Source of the DNA: Dehalococcoidia bacterium
Lineage (GTDB): Bacteria > Chloroflexota > Dehalococcoidia > GIF9 > AB-539-J10
Direction of reading: 5' to 3'
NCBI GenBank assembly: GCA_007129495.1
Contig: SKVJ01000038.1
Location: 1 to 34,152, forward strand
DNA length: 34,152 nucleotides
Of the stretch, positions 27,039 to 33,998 are shown one piece after another; within the stretch, counting starts at the first letter, position 1, and each line of letters begins with the position of its first letter. The notes under the pieces are model-generated. The model made no database searches. It was not told the DNA's origin and saw only the letters and a list, made by a program, of their open reading frames with translations. The position numbers and the translations under genes were made by a program.

Positions 27039-27073
27039 TTGGACTGAAGGCTACCCCATGCTAGTATAGGGTA
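27039..27073 (+). promoter_or_regulatory. Promoter with overlapping operator-like inverted repeat (CsoR-type)
   Basis: TTGGAC (27039-27044), 17 bases, then TAGTAT (27062-27067) forms a housekeeping promoter. The inverted repeat TACCC (27052-27056) with GGGTA (27069-27073) spans the -10 element. Pseudo-palindromes rich in such C and G runs are typical of CsoR-family operators, which usually lie over the promoter of the repressor's own gene. Autoregulation by the downstream gene is the natural inference. Confidence 0.6.
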
Positions 27074-27129
27074 CCGTGCTTATCCAGCTGACCTTATAGT
27101 CATGGTCGAATAAGGAGGACGTGAACAGA

Positions 27130-27423
27130 ATGCCCACAGCAGCAAGACCGCATCGGTACACGGAAAACAGGCTCTCTCTCCTGGCGAGGATGAAGAAGAT
27201 TGAGGGTCAGGCTAAAGGTGTCCAACGAATGATTGAAGACGACCGCTACTGTATCGACATCGTCCAGCAGTTAACCGCCCTGTCTGCGGCTGTTGATGAG
27301 GTCTCATTGCTGATACTCCAGGACCACATTGATGGCTGTATCACTGACGCTATTCGCGAACAACATAGTGAAGAGCGCATCAAGGAACTGATGTTGACAA
27401 TACGAAAGGCTATGAGGCGCTGA
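27130..27423 (+). CDS. csoR: CsoR/RcnR-family metal-sensing transcriptional repressor
   Basis: A 97-residue all-helical repressor of the CsoR/RcnR/FrmR family (DUF156). The Cu(I)-sensor triad is present as C41, H66 and C70 (in RYCIDIV and DHIDGC), with the same 25- and 4-residue spacings as Cys36/His61/Cys65 of Mycobacterium tuberculosis CsoR; RcnR-type nickel sensors and CstR-type persulfide sensors differ at these positions. Copper responsiveness is therefore inferred. AAGGAGG (27112-27118) could serve the GTG at 27121 with very short spacing or the ATG at 27130 with rather long spacing; I prefer the ATG. No copper ATPase or chaperone gene adjoins it. The next gene is lgt. Confidence 0.85.
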   Translation: MPTAARPHRYTENRLSLLARMKKIEGQAKGVQRMIEDDRYCIDIVQQLTALSAAVDEVSLLILQDHIDGCITDAIREQHSEERIKELMLTIRKAMRR

Positions 27424-27432
27424 CACCACTAT

Positions 27433-27459
27433 CGGTGCCCGGCACCGCGGTATTGGAGG
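27433..27459 (+). repeat. Hairpin repeat unit, copy 1
   Basis: CGGTGCC-C-GGCACCG (27433-27447) is a perfect 15-base palindrome, followed by C, GGTATT and GGAGG. A similar array of hairpin, GGTATT and GGAGG is found at 31002-31032, upstream of the second sigma gene. It lacks the T-run of an intrinsic terminator. Confidence 0.4.
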
Positions 27460-27568
27460 ACTCAAATTCACACTGGTACTGATTTCGGGGAAGGCCACCC
27501 ATGTTGTGTCCCGGGATGACGAAAGCGCAAGTTCGCACTAACCCTCAGGCATAGGAGGATGAAGACAG

Positions 27569-28396
27569 ATGAATGGCATTGTCATCAATATTGACCCGGT
27601 GGCCTTCCACCTTGGACCTTTTCATATACATTGGTACGGCCTGATGATAGCAGTGGCGGCCATAGTAGGAGTACTGATAACTGTCCGGGTCGCTGAAAAG
27701 AAGGGAATCGCGGCTGACCATATTTCCTATTTCATTCTGTGGGCAGTTCTCGGCGGTATTGTGGGTGCCAGGCTGTTTCACGTGGTTGACTACTGGGAAT
27801 TCTACATGGCGAATCCGATGCAAATAGTGGGAGGCTCCGGTCTGGCCCTGTACGGGGCATTAGCAGGGGGAATTGTCGCCGCTGTGATTTATGCGCGGAT
27901 ACGACATCTCCCACTAAGGCGCGCTGCTGATAGTCTGGCTCCAGGCCTGCTTGTAGGGCTGATGATAGGCAGGATTGGGTGTATTATTAACGGCGATTCC
28001 TACGGTGCAGTTACCGATTTGCCCTGGGCGTTCATTTACACTCATCCCGGGGCGATGCTTCCGCGGGAGCTTCTCGGACAGCCCACTCATCCCTACCCGG
28101 CGTATGAAATCATCTGGAATGCTATGGCCTTGCTGGTCATCTGGCGGCTTAGCCGCTGGTTCAAGCAGGACGGTATGGTGTTCCTGAGCTTTCTGTCACT
28201 ATATTCGGCGGGGCGTTTCATTCTCATGTTCGTGCGCGAGCAGAGGGTTTGGCTCTGGGGATTACAGCAGGCTCAAATAATGGCTCTGCTTGTTCTTGTG
28301 GTCTCCCTGGTGCTTATCATCCATTCAGTTTGGAAGCGACCGCTGGGCCTCGTCCCGTCAAGTGGAGTAAGTCACGTTCCGTCGAGAGGAGTATGA
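27569..28396 (+). CDS. lgt: Prolipoprotein diacylglyceryl transferase
   Basis: A 275-residue polytopic enzyme that moves diacylglycerol from phosphatidylglycerol to the lipobox cysteine of prolipoproteins. About seven membrane helices are visible. Family landmarks: FHLGPFHIHWYGLM near the start, YWEFY followed by SGLALYGALAGGI, and the signature GRIGCIINGDSYGAVTDLPW (about 133-152), with the usual Asn-Gly-Asp/Glu core, then HPYPAYE. The usual signature has GNFxNGE; CIINGD here is a mild variant. AGGAGG is ten bases from the ATG. At least two genes in this window encode predicted lipoproteins that would be its substrates. Confidence 0.93.
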   Translation: MNGIVINIDPVAFHLGPFHIHWYGLMIAVAAIVGVLITVRVAEKKGIAADHISYFILWAVLGGIVGARLFHVVDYWEFYMANPMQIVGGSGLALYGALAGGIVAAVIYARIRHLPLRRAADSLAPGLLVGLMIGRIGCIINGDSYGAVTDLPWAFIYTHPGAMLPRELLGQPTHPYPAYEIIWNAMALLVIWRLSRWFKQDGMVFLSFLSLYSAGRFILMFVREQRVWLWGLQQAQIMALLVLVVSLVLIIHSVWKRPLGLVPSSGVSHVPSRGV

Positions 28397-28547
28397 GCGC
28401 GTCGTCACCGTGTGTACGTTGTTAATGAATACCTGCTGGTAGTGCCGCCTCCTGCACAAATGCATTAGTGCGCAATGATCAGGCGGACCCCATCCTCAGC
28501 ACAGCACAGGGACATGGTTAAGGTGGCGTCCTGTGGGTTTGCGCGGA

Positions 28548-28694
28548 TCAGCCTGAGTGGCCCACCGCGATCATGGCCTGGTCGATCTTCAATCTTTGAA
28601 CCTCAAGCCGGGCAACCAGCTCTTGCTGGGTAACACGGCCACGCTTTCTAAGCTCACGTAGTCGAGCACCAATGATGTTCCTGTTTGCATCCAC
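28548..28694 (-). pseudogene. XRE-type helix-turn-helix regulator, truncated fragment
   Basis: A 48-codon minus-strand frame from a GTG at 28694 reads NRNIIGARLRELRKRG, then VTQQELVARLEVQRLKIDQA, before drifting into an unrelated end and a TGA. The first 40 residues match the opening of XRE-family HTH repressors (IGxRLRxLRxxxxLTQxELAxRLQxxGLxIDxxxIxxIE). The recognition helix and the rest of the domain are missing, so this is a remnant. It faces away from the zinc-ribbon remnant, with a perfect palindrome between them. Confidence 0.5.
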
Positions 28695-28737
28695 GTGGCG
28701 ATTCTAGGTGGCATGCGCCTGGAACATATCTACGGGC

Positions 28738-28762
28738 CCCATATTGTGTGACACAATATGGG
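28738..28762. promoter_or_regulatory. 25-bp perfect palindrome (operator-like)
   Basis: CCCATATTGTGT, a single central G at 28750, then the exact reverse complement ACACAATATGGG. The one-base centre makes an efficient RNA hairpin unlikely and a DNA site for a dimeric repressor likely. It lies between the divergent HTH remnant (start at 28694) and the zinc-ribbon gene (ATG at 28789). Confidence 0.65.
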
Positions 28763-28788
28763 TAGAGGCCGAACTTGGGGGGTGTGTG

Positions 28789-28961
28789 ATGAAGCACTGC
28801 TTGAATTGTGGGGGGGGGAACTCCCAAAGGGTGCCAACTACTGCGGAGTGTGTGGTAGCCCGGTAGTCAACGGTCAGAAGACCATAACAGGCGAATCGAA
28901 GCGAAGACGGCTGAAGCTGCCCATAGTAGTAGGGCTTACTGCTCTTCTTGGCATAGTCTGA
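28789..28961 (+). pseudogene. Zinc-ribbon membrane protein, frameshifted at a G9 tract
   Basis: From the ATG at 28789 the frame reads MKHCLNCG. After a run of nine Gs (28810-28818), the correct continuation lies in another frame: GELPKGANYCGVCGSPV, then a basic linker and LPIVVGLTALLGIV before a TGA at 28959-28961. Joined, these make the common zinc ribbon CxxCG-x-ELPxGAxxCxxCG plus the start of a membrane helix. Seven or ten Gs would restore the frame; nine do not. Even in frame, the protein stops within its membrane helix, so it is doubly truncated, unless only the short form is made. A start at 28758 is open in the second frame but lacks the first Cys pair. Confidence 0.5.
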
Positions 28962-29841
28962 GCGGATGCGACCTCCATCGAAGTGCCACCGCCATTGAGT
29001 GCTGCACCCATACTACTCAGCCTTATGACGTCTGACTCTCTACTCGCCCGAGTTTGGCGAAGCGTTTGGCCTTCTCGGGCAAAGCTGGTAACATGAGTAT
29101 GTCTCCCCCCGTCTTGAGGACACCGGTGGCGTGAACACAAGCCGCCGACTGAGCACACGTTCATTTGCACCCGGTTCTATTTGCTTTGTCCTGCAGCGCT
29201 CGTGAGCGGCCTCAGGCGGAAGGGAGAAGGGCGGGTTTGGAGGAGGTCCAATTATGCTGCGTGCACTTGGCGGTAACCCTGGAATCGATGCTGCTGACGT
29301 GCCCTCATGCCGGGGCCGGGACTCACCCTGTCTTACAGCTGATATCTGGTCGCGTTGCGACCTGCCGCACGGACTAACGCACGCAACACCACAGAATGCC
29401 CCGGACTTTCCCCCTCTCCTACTGATCGTACTGTGTACCACGAACCGCCATCCCGGCGTCGCATTGCCACTCATCGTCGCAGCTTCGTGCAGCCAGCTTG
29501 CGCTGCTGCTGCGGGAGGCTGAACGCATCCTCATCCCTCGCCACGGTGCTTCTATCCGAGGTGGCAGGGGAAGCCGCGGGCCACCGCGGTGCATCCATCA
29601 CCCGACAGGTGATGACGGCGTCGTGTCCTGCGCCACTCGACCAATCCCACTATGAGCTGCTGCTCTGAGTGCCAGCGACCTCACTGTCTGGCCAAGTAGA
29701 ACAGCATCGTAGGCACGGCCTTCGACAATGCGAACGCCGTTCCGCCAGCAGCACCTCTTCTCCTGGGAGCTTGCGCGAGACAACAGGTAGCCGTCACATA
29801 GCCTGCAATCATGCACGAATGATGAGGGGGAACGATGAACT
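28962..29841. other. Gene-poor region
   Basis: About 880 bases without a supported gene. The longest plus-strand frame (29254-29655) has GGAGGAGG before its ATG, but encodes a Cys/Pro/Arg-rich sequence with no recognisable domain. The minus-strand frames are equally unconvincing. The remnants just to the left suggest a zone of gene decay. Confidence 0.35.
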
Positions 29842-30297
29842 ATGACGTCAACCAGCAGTAGGAGTCCCGCAAGCGGATGGGACATCGACACAATCGTGAT
29901 GCGTATCAAGGGTGAGCACCGCCGATGCCGTGTGTTCATCCATGAAGGCTCGTACGATCGCGCAGCCGAAGCGTTGCGCGACGGACGCGCCCTACTGGGC
30001 GCCCTGCTCACCCAGGCCGACTTCTCCAGTGAGGAGCATCGCGCACTCGTGAAGGACGTCGGGGCACAGCACATTGCCTGTTCGCAACTGGTCTGCGCAG
30101 CGCGCTGTATTCAGGCAGACGAGGCCCTGCTGCAGATGCGTGCACTCCATCAGGGTCGTCTGGCAACCAGGGAATCGACTCCCGTTATGCCACGCCCCAC
30201 ACAACACACCCTGGTGCCGAAGGATGCCCGGATGCCACCCAGATCTCGCAGGCCTGATAGACCGACGCGAACCAACTGTTTGCCTGGACAGAACTAA
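29842..30297 (+). CDS. Small helical protein of unknown function, tandem paralogue 1
   Basis: A 151-residue soluble protein. Residues about 13-95 are helical; the rest is a Pro/Arg-rich, probably disordered tail. The helical part is homologous to the next gene's product: both have D-x-x-x-I, E-x-x-RCR-x-F, G-x-x-D-x-A-x-x-x-L-x-x-x-R, a short L-rich segment, an Asp and then HR, in the same order. I do not recognise the family. GAGGGGG precedes the ATG at 29842 by about 11 bases. It is followed by its paralogue and then by a sigma factor on the same strand. A regulatory partnership with that sigma factor (anti-sigma or antagonist-like) is only a positional guess. Confidence 0.55.
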   Translation: MTSTSSRSPASGWDIDTIVMRIKGEHRRCRVFIHEGSYDRAAEALRDGRALLGALLTQADFSSEEHRALVKDVGAQHIACSQLVCAARCIQADEALLQMRALHQGRLATRESTPVMPRPTQHTLVPKDARMPPRSRRPDRPTRTNCLPGQN

Positions 30298-30363
30298 CAA
30301 TACGGAGGGCAATAGCGATCACGTCACTGCAAACTATCGACAGAAGGAGAATGAACAATAGAC

Positions 30364-30687
30364 ATGACCAATCAGAGTAGTGCTGAAGCAGTCAGAATGG
30401 ACGTCACTGCGATTAGAGACATACTGCACGCCATCGAGAAGGAGAGTGTCCGCTGCAGGGAATTCGCGCGGATGGGCGACGCCGATGGAGCTGAGCAGTC
30501 GTTGGCACGAGCCCGCGACTCATACAGCGACTTAGTCGCCGCCGTTGACCTGGAGAACCCGGTGCACCGTTCCATGACGCGAAACCGCAGGGCGGACCTG
30601 GGAACTATGGCAGCAGAAGTCGAGTCCTGCCGTCTCAAGAAGGAGACTGACAGGACACGCCTCGAGAGGAAGAAGGCGACCGTATGA
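30364..30687 (+). CDS. Small helical protein of unknown function, tandem paralogue 2
   Basis: A 107-residue protein that is almost wholly helical and highly charged, with no membrane segment. It shares the RCR.F...G..D.A pattern with the protein at 29842 (here KESVRCREFARMGDADGAEQSLARAR) and ends in a long charged helix (ESCRLKKETDRTRLERKKATV). AAGGAG lies about 14 bases before the ATG at 30364; the methionine at 30397 is an alternative start. A GTGCAG-GCAA-CTGCAC hairpin with a GNRA-type loop follows the stop directly (30695-30710). About 450 bases separate it from the sigma gene. Confidence 0.55.
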   Translation: MTNQSSAEAVRMDVTAIRDILHAIEKESVRCREFARMGDADGAEQSLARARDSYSDLVAAVDLENPVHRSMTRNRRADLGTMAAEVESCRLKKETDRTRLERKKATV

Positions 30688-31136
30688 AGATGCCGTGCAG
30701 GCAACTGCACGACGCTCAAGTCGGACTTGTGCGCGGCCGGCAGCCTTTGCGTGACGCATCTGCGCGTGCGTTGGTCTCACCTGTCACGCAGCGCAGGCCC
30801 CGGAGCCTTGGCGAGTGGACTTGCCTCGGCCCGGGCTCAAAGGGAACGAGACGCTCCAGCCTTCTTCGATCCTTGTACGTATCGCGAGTACCACCGCAGT
30901 CCACAAGGTCCGAACCTCTGACCGATACAACACGACGGCTGCGCCTGTGCGCACCTGAGTCAGTCTCTCGTACACGCATGAGAGTCACCGATTTGTGACC
31001 CCGGTGCGACGGCACCGCCGGTATTACGGAGGGCTGCAGTACTGCGTCTACGACGCAGCCAGACTGTAGGATGCGAGGGAGGCAGCATGGGGACACCATT
31101 CATGATGCCTCGCTCTTGAGCACCGAGGCGAATGAG
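30688..31136. other. Leader region of the second sigma gene, with several hairpins
   Basis: No gene is supported. The region holds a GNRA-loop hairpin (30695-30710), the hairpin repeat at 31002-31032, and CTGCGTC-TAC-GACGCAG (31042-31058). Their density suggests a structured leader. I cannot pick a promoter with confidence. Confidence 0.4.
31002..31032 (+). repeat. Hairpin repeat unit, copy 2
   Basis: CGGTGC-GACG-GCACCG (31002-31017), then CCGGTATT, AC and GGAGG. It matches the unit after the CsoR-family gene (27433-27459) in stem, spacing and trailing GGTATT/GGAGG, apart from small gaps. A further hairpin (31042-31058) follows. Confidence 0.4.
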
Positions 31137-32537
31137 ATGATGATCAACGGAGACAGAGAGTCGATTGCACCACAATGGGCCGGGACGACACCTCAAGGCG
31201 CAGATGTGGACGCACTCCTCGGAGATGAATCCCCTCGCGGAACAGACGACTACGATAACGTAGTTGAAGACTCGCTGGCGATGTATCTGCGGGAGATCGG
31301 ACGCGTGCCGCTGCTCACAGCCAGCGACGAAAAGGAGTTGTCGAAACGCATTGAGCAGGGACGCCGCGTCAAGGAGTTGGAGCAGAGCTTCATCGCTGGT
31401 CACCACAAGCCAATCGGCGCACCCGCGCACGCAGCAATGGTGACTATTCGAGTCCTCAGAGCGCGCTCGTTGCTTGATCTGATCGGAAGATACGTCGATT
31501 CCTCCAGGAGTCTCTCTCTGGGAGCGCTCATACGGGAAGAGGATGTGCGCGCAGCCATCGATAACGGGATCGACGCACGTCTTGTGGCATTTGTCCAGGA
31601 GCATACGGGGCAGCCAGTTGCCCTGGTGAATAAGGCGCTCCTGGACATATCAGTCGATGCCAGCATTGTTCCACCCAGAATAGTCAGGCTGATGGATGAG
31701 GAGTCGCCGTCTTCGCTGTACGAGCGCGCGATCGATGGGCGCCTCGAACAATCGCTCTGCCCGCATGCATGCGAGTTGAGCAGGCACTTCGACGAGGTCA
31801 AACGGAGAGCGGAGGCGGCCCGCAGCCGTCTGACCCAGGCGAATCTCAGACTCGTCGTCAGCGTCGCCAAGAAATACGGGAGTCATGGTATGTCACTTCT
31901 CGACCTGGTCCAGGAGGGCACCATCGGCCTGATGCGCGCCGTCGACAAATTTCAGCATAGAAGGGGCTACAAGTTCAGCACTTACGCCACCTGGTGGATA
32001 CGGCAGGGTGTTACCAGGGCAATCGCCGATCAATCGCGTACCATCCGCATCCCGGTGCATATGGTCGAGACCATGAACCGGGCGCTACGCACCACCCGAC
32101 AGCTAACCCTCGAGCTGAACCGAGAACCCACTTACGATGAGATCGGACTTCGCCTCAATCTGACCTCGGCCCGGGTTGAAGAGGTTATGGCCTTGTTCTA
32201 TCAGCAACCTGTTTCCCTCCAAACTCCCATCGGAGAGGAAGGCGACATGAGTTTGGGCGATCTCATCGAGGACAAGACAAGCCCGTCACCTGCCGAGATC
32301 ACAACCAGAGAGCTCCTTAAGCAGCAGATCGACAAGGTCCTCGACGACCTCAGCCCCCGGGAGAAGAGAGTGCTGCAGTTGCGTTTCGGCCTGAAGGACG
32401 GACATGCTCGTACGCTCGAGGAAGTGGGTTTGGAATTCAACGTGACCCGCGAGCGCATACGTCAAATCGAGGCCAAGGCACTGCGCAAGCTGCGTCATCC
32501 CTCTAGAAGCCGCCAGCTTAAGGACTATCTCGAGTAG
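31137..32537 (+). CDS. RNA polymerase sigma-70 family factor, copy 2 (RpoD/SigA-like)
   Basis: A 466-residue sigma factor closely related to the one at 7649. Region 1.2 reads [19 protein letters not shown]. Region 2 has [34 protein letters not shown] and [12 protein letters not shown]. Region 3 follows [11 protein letters not shown], and region 4 ends with [20 protein letters not shown]. Both copies share the segment between regions 1.2 and 2, including an AAIDN(A/G)I motif. DNA-binding segments are almost identical in the two, so promoter sets should overlap; the differences lie in the N-terminal tail and the inter-region segment. GAGG eight bases before the ATG at 31137 favours that start. 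The frame is open to an ATG at 31071 with no good site, which would add 22 residues. Two small homologous genes precede it. Confidence 0.92.
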   Translation: MMINGDRESIAPQWAGTTPQGADVDALLGDESPRGTDDYDNVVEDSLAMYLREIGRVPLLTASDEKELSKRIEQGRRVKELEQSFIAGHHKPIGAPAHAAMVTIRVLRARSLLDLIGRYVDSSRSLSLGALIREEDVRAAIDNGIDARLVAFVQEHTGQPVALVNKALLDISVDASIVPPRIVRLMDEESPSSLYERAIDGRLEQSLCPHACELSRHFDEVKRRAEAARSRLTQANLRLVVSVAKKYGSHGMSLLDLVQEGTIGLMRAVDKFQHRRGYKFSTYATWWIRQGVTRAIADQSRTIRIPVHMVETMNRALRTTRQLTLELNREPTYDEIGLRLNLTSARVEEVMALFYQQPVSLQTPIGEEGDMSLGDLIEDKTSPSPAEITTRELLKQQIDKVLDDLSPREKRVLQLRFGLKDGHARTLEEVGLEFNVTRERIRQIEAKALRKLRHPSRSRQLKDYLE

Positions 32538-32790
32538 CACGTCTCTTCCCCGGAACCTGAGGTGGCGCTAACTGAGGCCCTTCGAGTCCAACTACCCGTA
32601 GCGTGACAGACACAAACTCGACGGTTCTATCCACGAACCGCACCGGTGCTGCGCCGAATTGATCTTCCCCACAGAATCAGCACCAGTATGAATTAGAGTC
32701 CTCTGATAGCCTTACGAATGCAGAGGAGGACTGCGATTGGCACTGGCATCAATGGTGGGGTAAGGTCACATAGACTCACAGTAGGTAAGA
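32538..32790. other. Intergenic region with inverted repeat
   Basis: A convergent spacer of 253 bases. TCCTCTG (32699-32705) pairs with CAGAGGA (32721-32727) around a 15-base loop. It has no T-run, so terminator function is doubtful. Confidence 0.3.
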
Positions 32791-33399
32791 TTAGCGTCCT
32801 GACTCAGGGCTCTCTTGATACCAACGGGACCCTTCAACTCTCCAAGGGAAAGCAGGAGTGGTACGTAGCTCTCTTTGGCCACTAGGGCTGAAGAGTGACA
32901 TGTGGATGTTCTGGAATGCCTTACCGCTGGAGAATTGTTTGGACTTTTCAACGTCGATGAGAATGAGCAAAAGGGGCCATTTCGCATCTTGCCAGCGATG
33001 CGAGACATGAGCATATACCTTCTCAATGTACGGCGTATGCGTGTACGTTATGAGCACGGCATACTTCAATGTCCTCTCGATGGTCTTGTCTTTGCTCCAG
33101 ACATTATGATGCTTTAGCTTCTCTAATTCGTTGCCCCAGACGCCACCCCACTCCCATTCAACCGCAAGTTCGTCACCGTCACCACTTCGCAGGACGGCGT
33201 CTTTCCTTCCTCGGCTTTCAAACCTGGTGACCATGCCCATCAGGTCAGCGATACTGCGGACAACTACACCAATATGAATAGTCCAATCAGTACGCCTGGC
33301 ACCTGGAGCCCCTTCACTTATCGGGAAATCACGATTCCAGAAGTACTGAAATAGTGCTGCAAAGTCCTCAGGTATCGCCCACCAGGCTGGTAAAGGCAT
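32791..33399 (-). CDS. Unrecognised protein, possibly nuclease-like
   Basis: A 202-residue soluble protein, rich in tryptophan and charged residues. Central elements are VTRFESRGRKDAVLRSGDGDE, LAVEWEWGGVWGNELEKL, YAVLITYTH and WPLLLILIDVEK, an alternation of charged turns and hydrophobic strands. The Glu-Trp-Glu-Trp strand after a DGDE turn is reminiscent of the acidic core of PD-(D/E)xK nucleases, but the lysine of the motif is not obvious; I treat this as suggestion only. The frame is open to an ATG at 33510. I prefer the ATG at 33399, which has AAAGGTGG nine bases upstream. Base composition is lower in G+C than most neighbours, so it may be acquired. It stands alone. Confidence 0.55.
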   Translation of the reverse strand: MPLPAWWAIPEDFAALFQYFWNRDFPISEGAPGARRTDWTIHIGVVVRSIADLMGMVTRFESRGRKDAVLRSGDGDELAVEWEWGGVWGNELEKLKHHNVWSKDKTIERTLKYAVLITYTHTPYIEKVYAHVSHRWQDAKWPLLLILIDVEKSKQFSSGKAFQNIHMSLFSPSGQRELRTTPAFPWRVEGSRWYQESPESGR

Positions 33400-33745
33400 T
33401 CCAAAATACCACCTTTCAATCACATGACGGCCATCATAACACGGAGTAGCAGTTGGAACTGTTGCTGCCGGGTGGGGGGCTAAACACACTAAGTGGTTTC
33501 TGACAGCCATTAGGCTGCAAGTGCATTCTTTCTACCAGGCTATTGATGGCTGAAAAGCATTTAGTCTACTTAGTAGCTATGAGGCAATGATCGAGATTTC
33601 ACTCAGCTTGTGAGTCTCTGTTTGTTATGATCACCATGCCAATACCTGGCGGTGACGGGACACTTAAACGGAGAGTCAGTGATGCCAGGATACATTTGGC
33701 AGGAATACAGATACACCCTGGTATACCTGACATTACCCACAGAGG

Positions 33746-33774
33746 TTGACATTGGAGTATGACCGCCGTACTAT
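33746..33774 (+). promoter_or_regulatory. Consensus sigma-70 promoter
   Basis: TTGACA (33746-33751) is a perfect -35 element; 17 bases later TACTAT (33769-33774) is a good -10. Predicted transcription begins near 33781. This is the best promoter in the window, and no coding region starts within 200 bases downstream. Confidence 0.7.
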
Positions 33775-33780
33775 GACTTC

Positions 33781-33897
33781 CGTACGAAGCAGACATATCT
33801 GCAGTCTTCAGGCAGGCTAGGATCCGCCTCCTGTATATGGTCACTTGGGTGGTGGGGAGCCAGTAGTGAAACCGGCCCTGATGGGTCGGTTTTGTCG
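33781..33897 (+). ncRNA. Candidate structured small RNA or riboswitch/attenuator leader
   Basis: Between the consensus promoter and the intrinsic terminator lies about 115 nt with nested structure. Hairpin 1 is GCAGA-CATA-TCTGC (33789-33802). Hairpin 2 is CAGG-c-AGGC pairing with GCCTCCTG around an 8-base loop (33809-33833, one bulged C). A G-rich linker with GGTGGGGAGCC (33851-33861) follows, then the terminator hairpin. No known riboswitch class is recognised. It may be a free small RNA, or a leader controlling the secreted-protein gene that begins 100 bases beyond the terminator. Confidence 0.45.
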
Positions 33898-33899
33898 TT
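33869..33899 (+). terminator. Intrinsic terminator
   Basis: AAACCGGCCC (33869-33878), loop TGAT, and GGGTCGGTTT (33883-33892) form a ten-pair stem with one G-U pair, followed by T, GTCG and TTT. The flanking A and T runs would also make it usable from the opposite strand. Confidence 0.65.
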
Positions 33900-33998
33900 T
33901 CGGGGGAGGTGATGGTGATGTGAATGCGACTAATTGGAGAATTCATTCCTAGCTGTCGGCTCGCTCTGGGTGAGACCGCACAAGTAAGGGGGTAGAAG

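Noticed and set aside
29254-29655. 133-codon plus-strand frame with GGAGGAGG before its ATG
   Set aside because: The good ribosome-binding site is not matched by a protein-like sequence; it is Cys/Pro/Arg-rich and unrelated to anything I know.
33627-33749. 40-codon frame reading MITMPIPGGDGTLKRR
   Set aside because: It is somewhat protein-like, but it has no ribosome-binding site, overlaps the -35 element of a strong promoter, and a second frame is equally open there.
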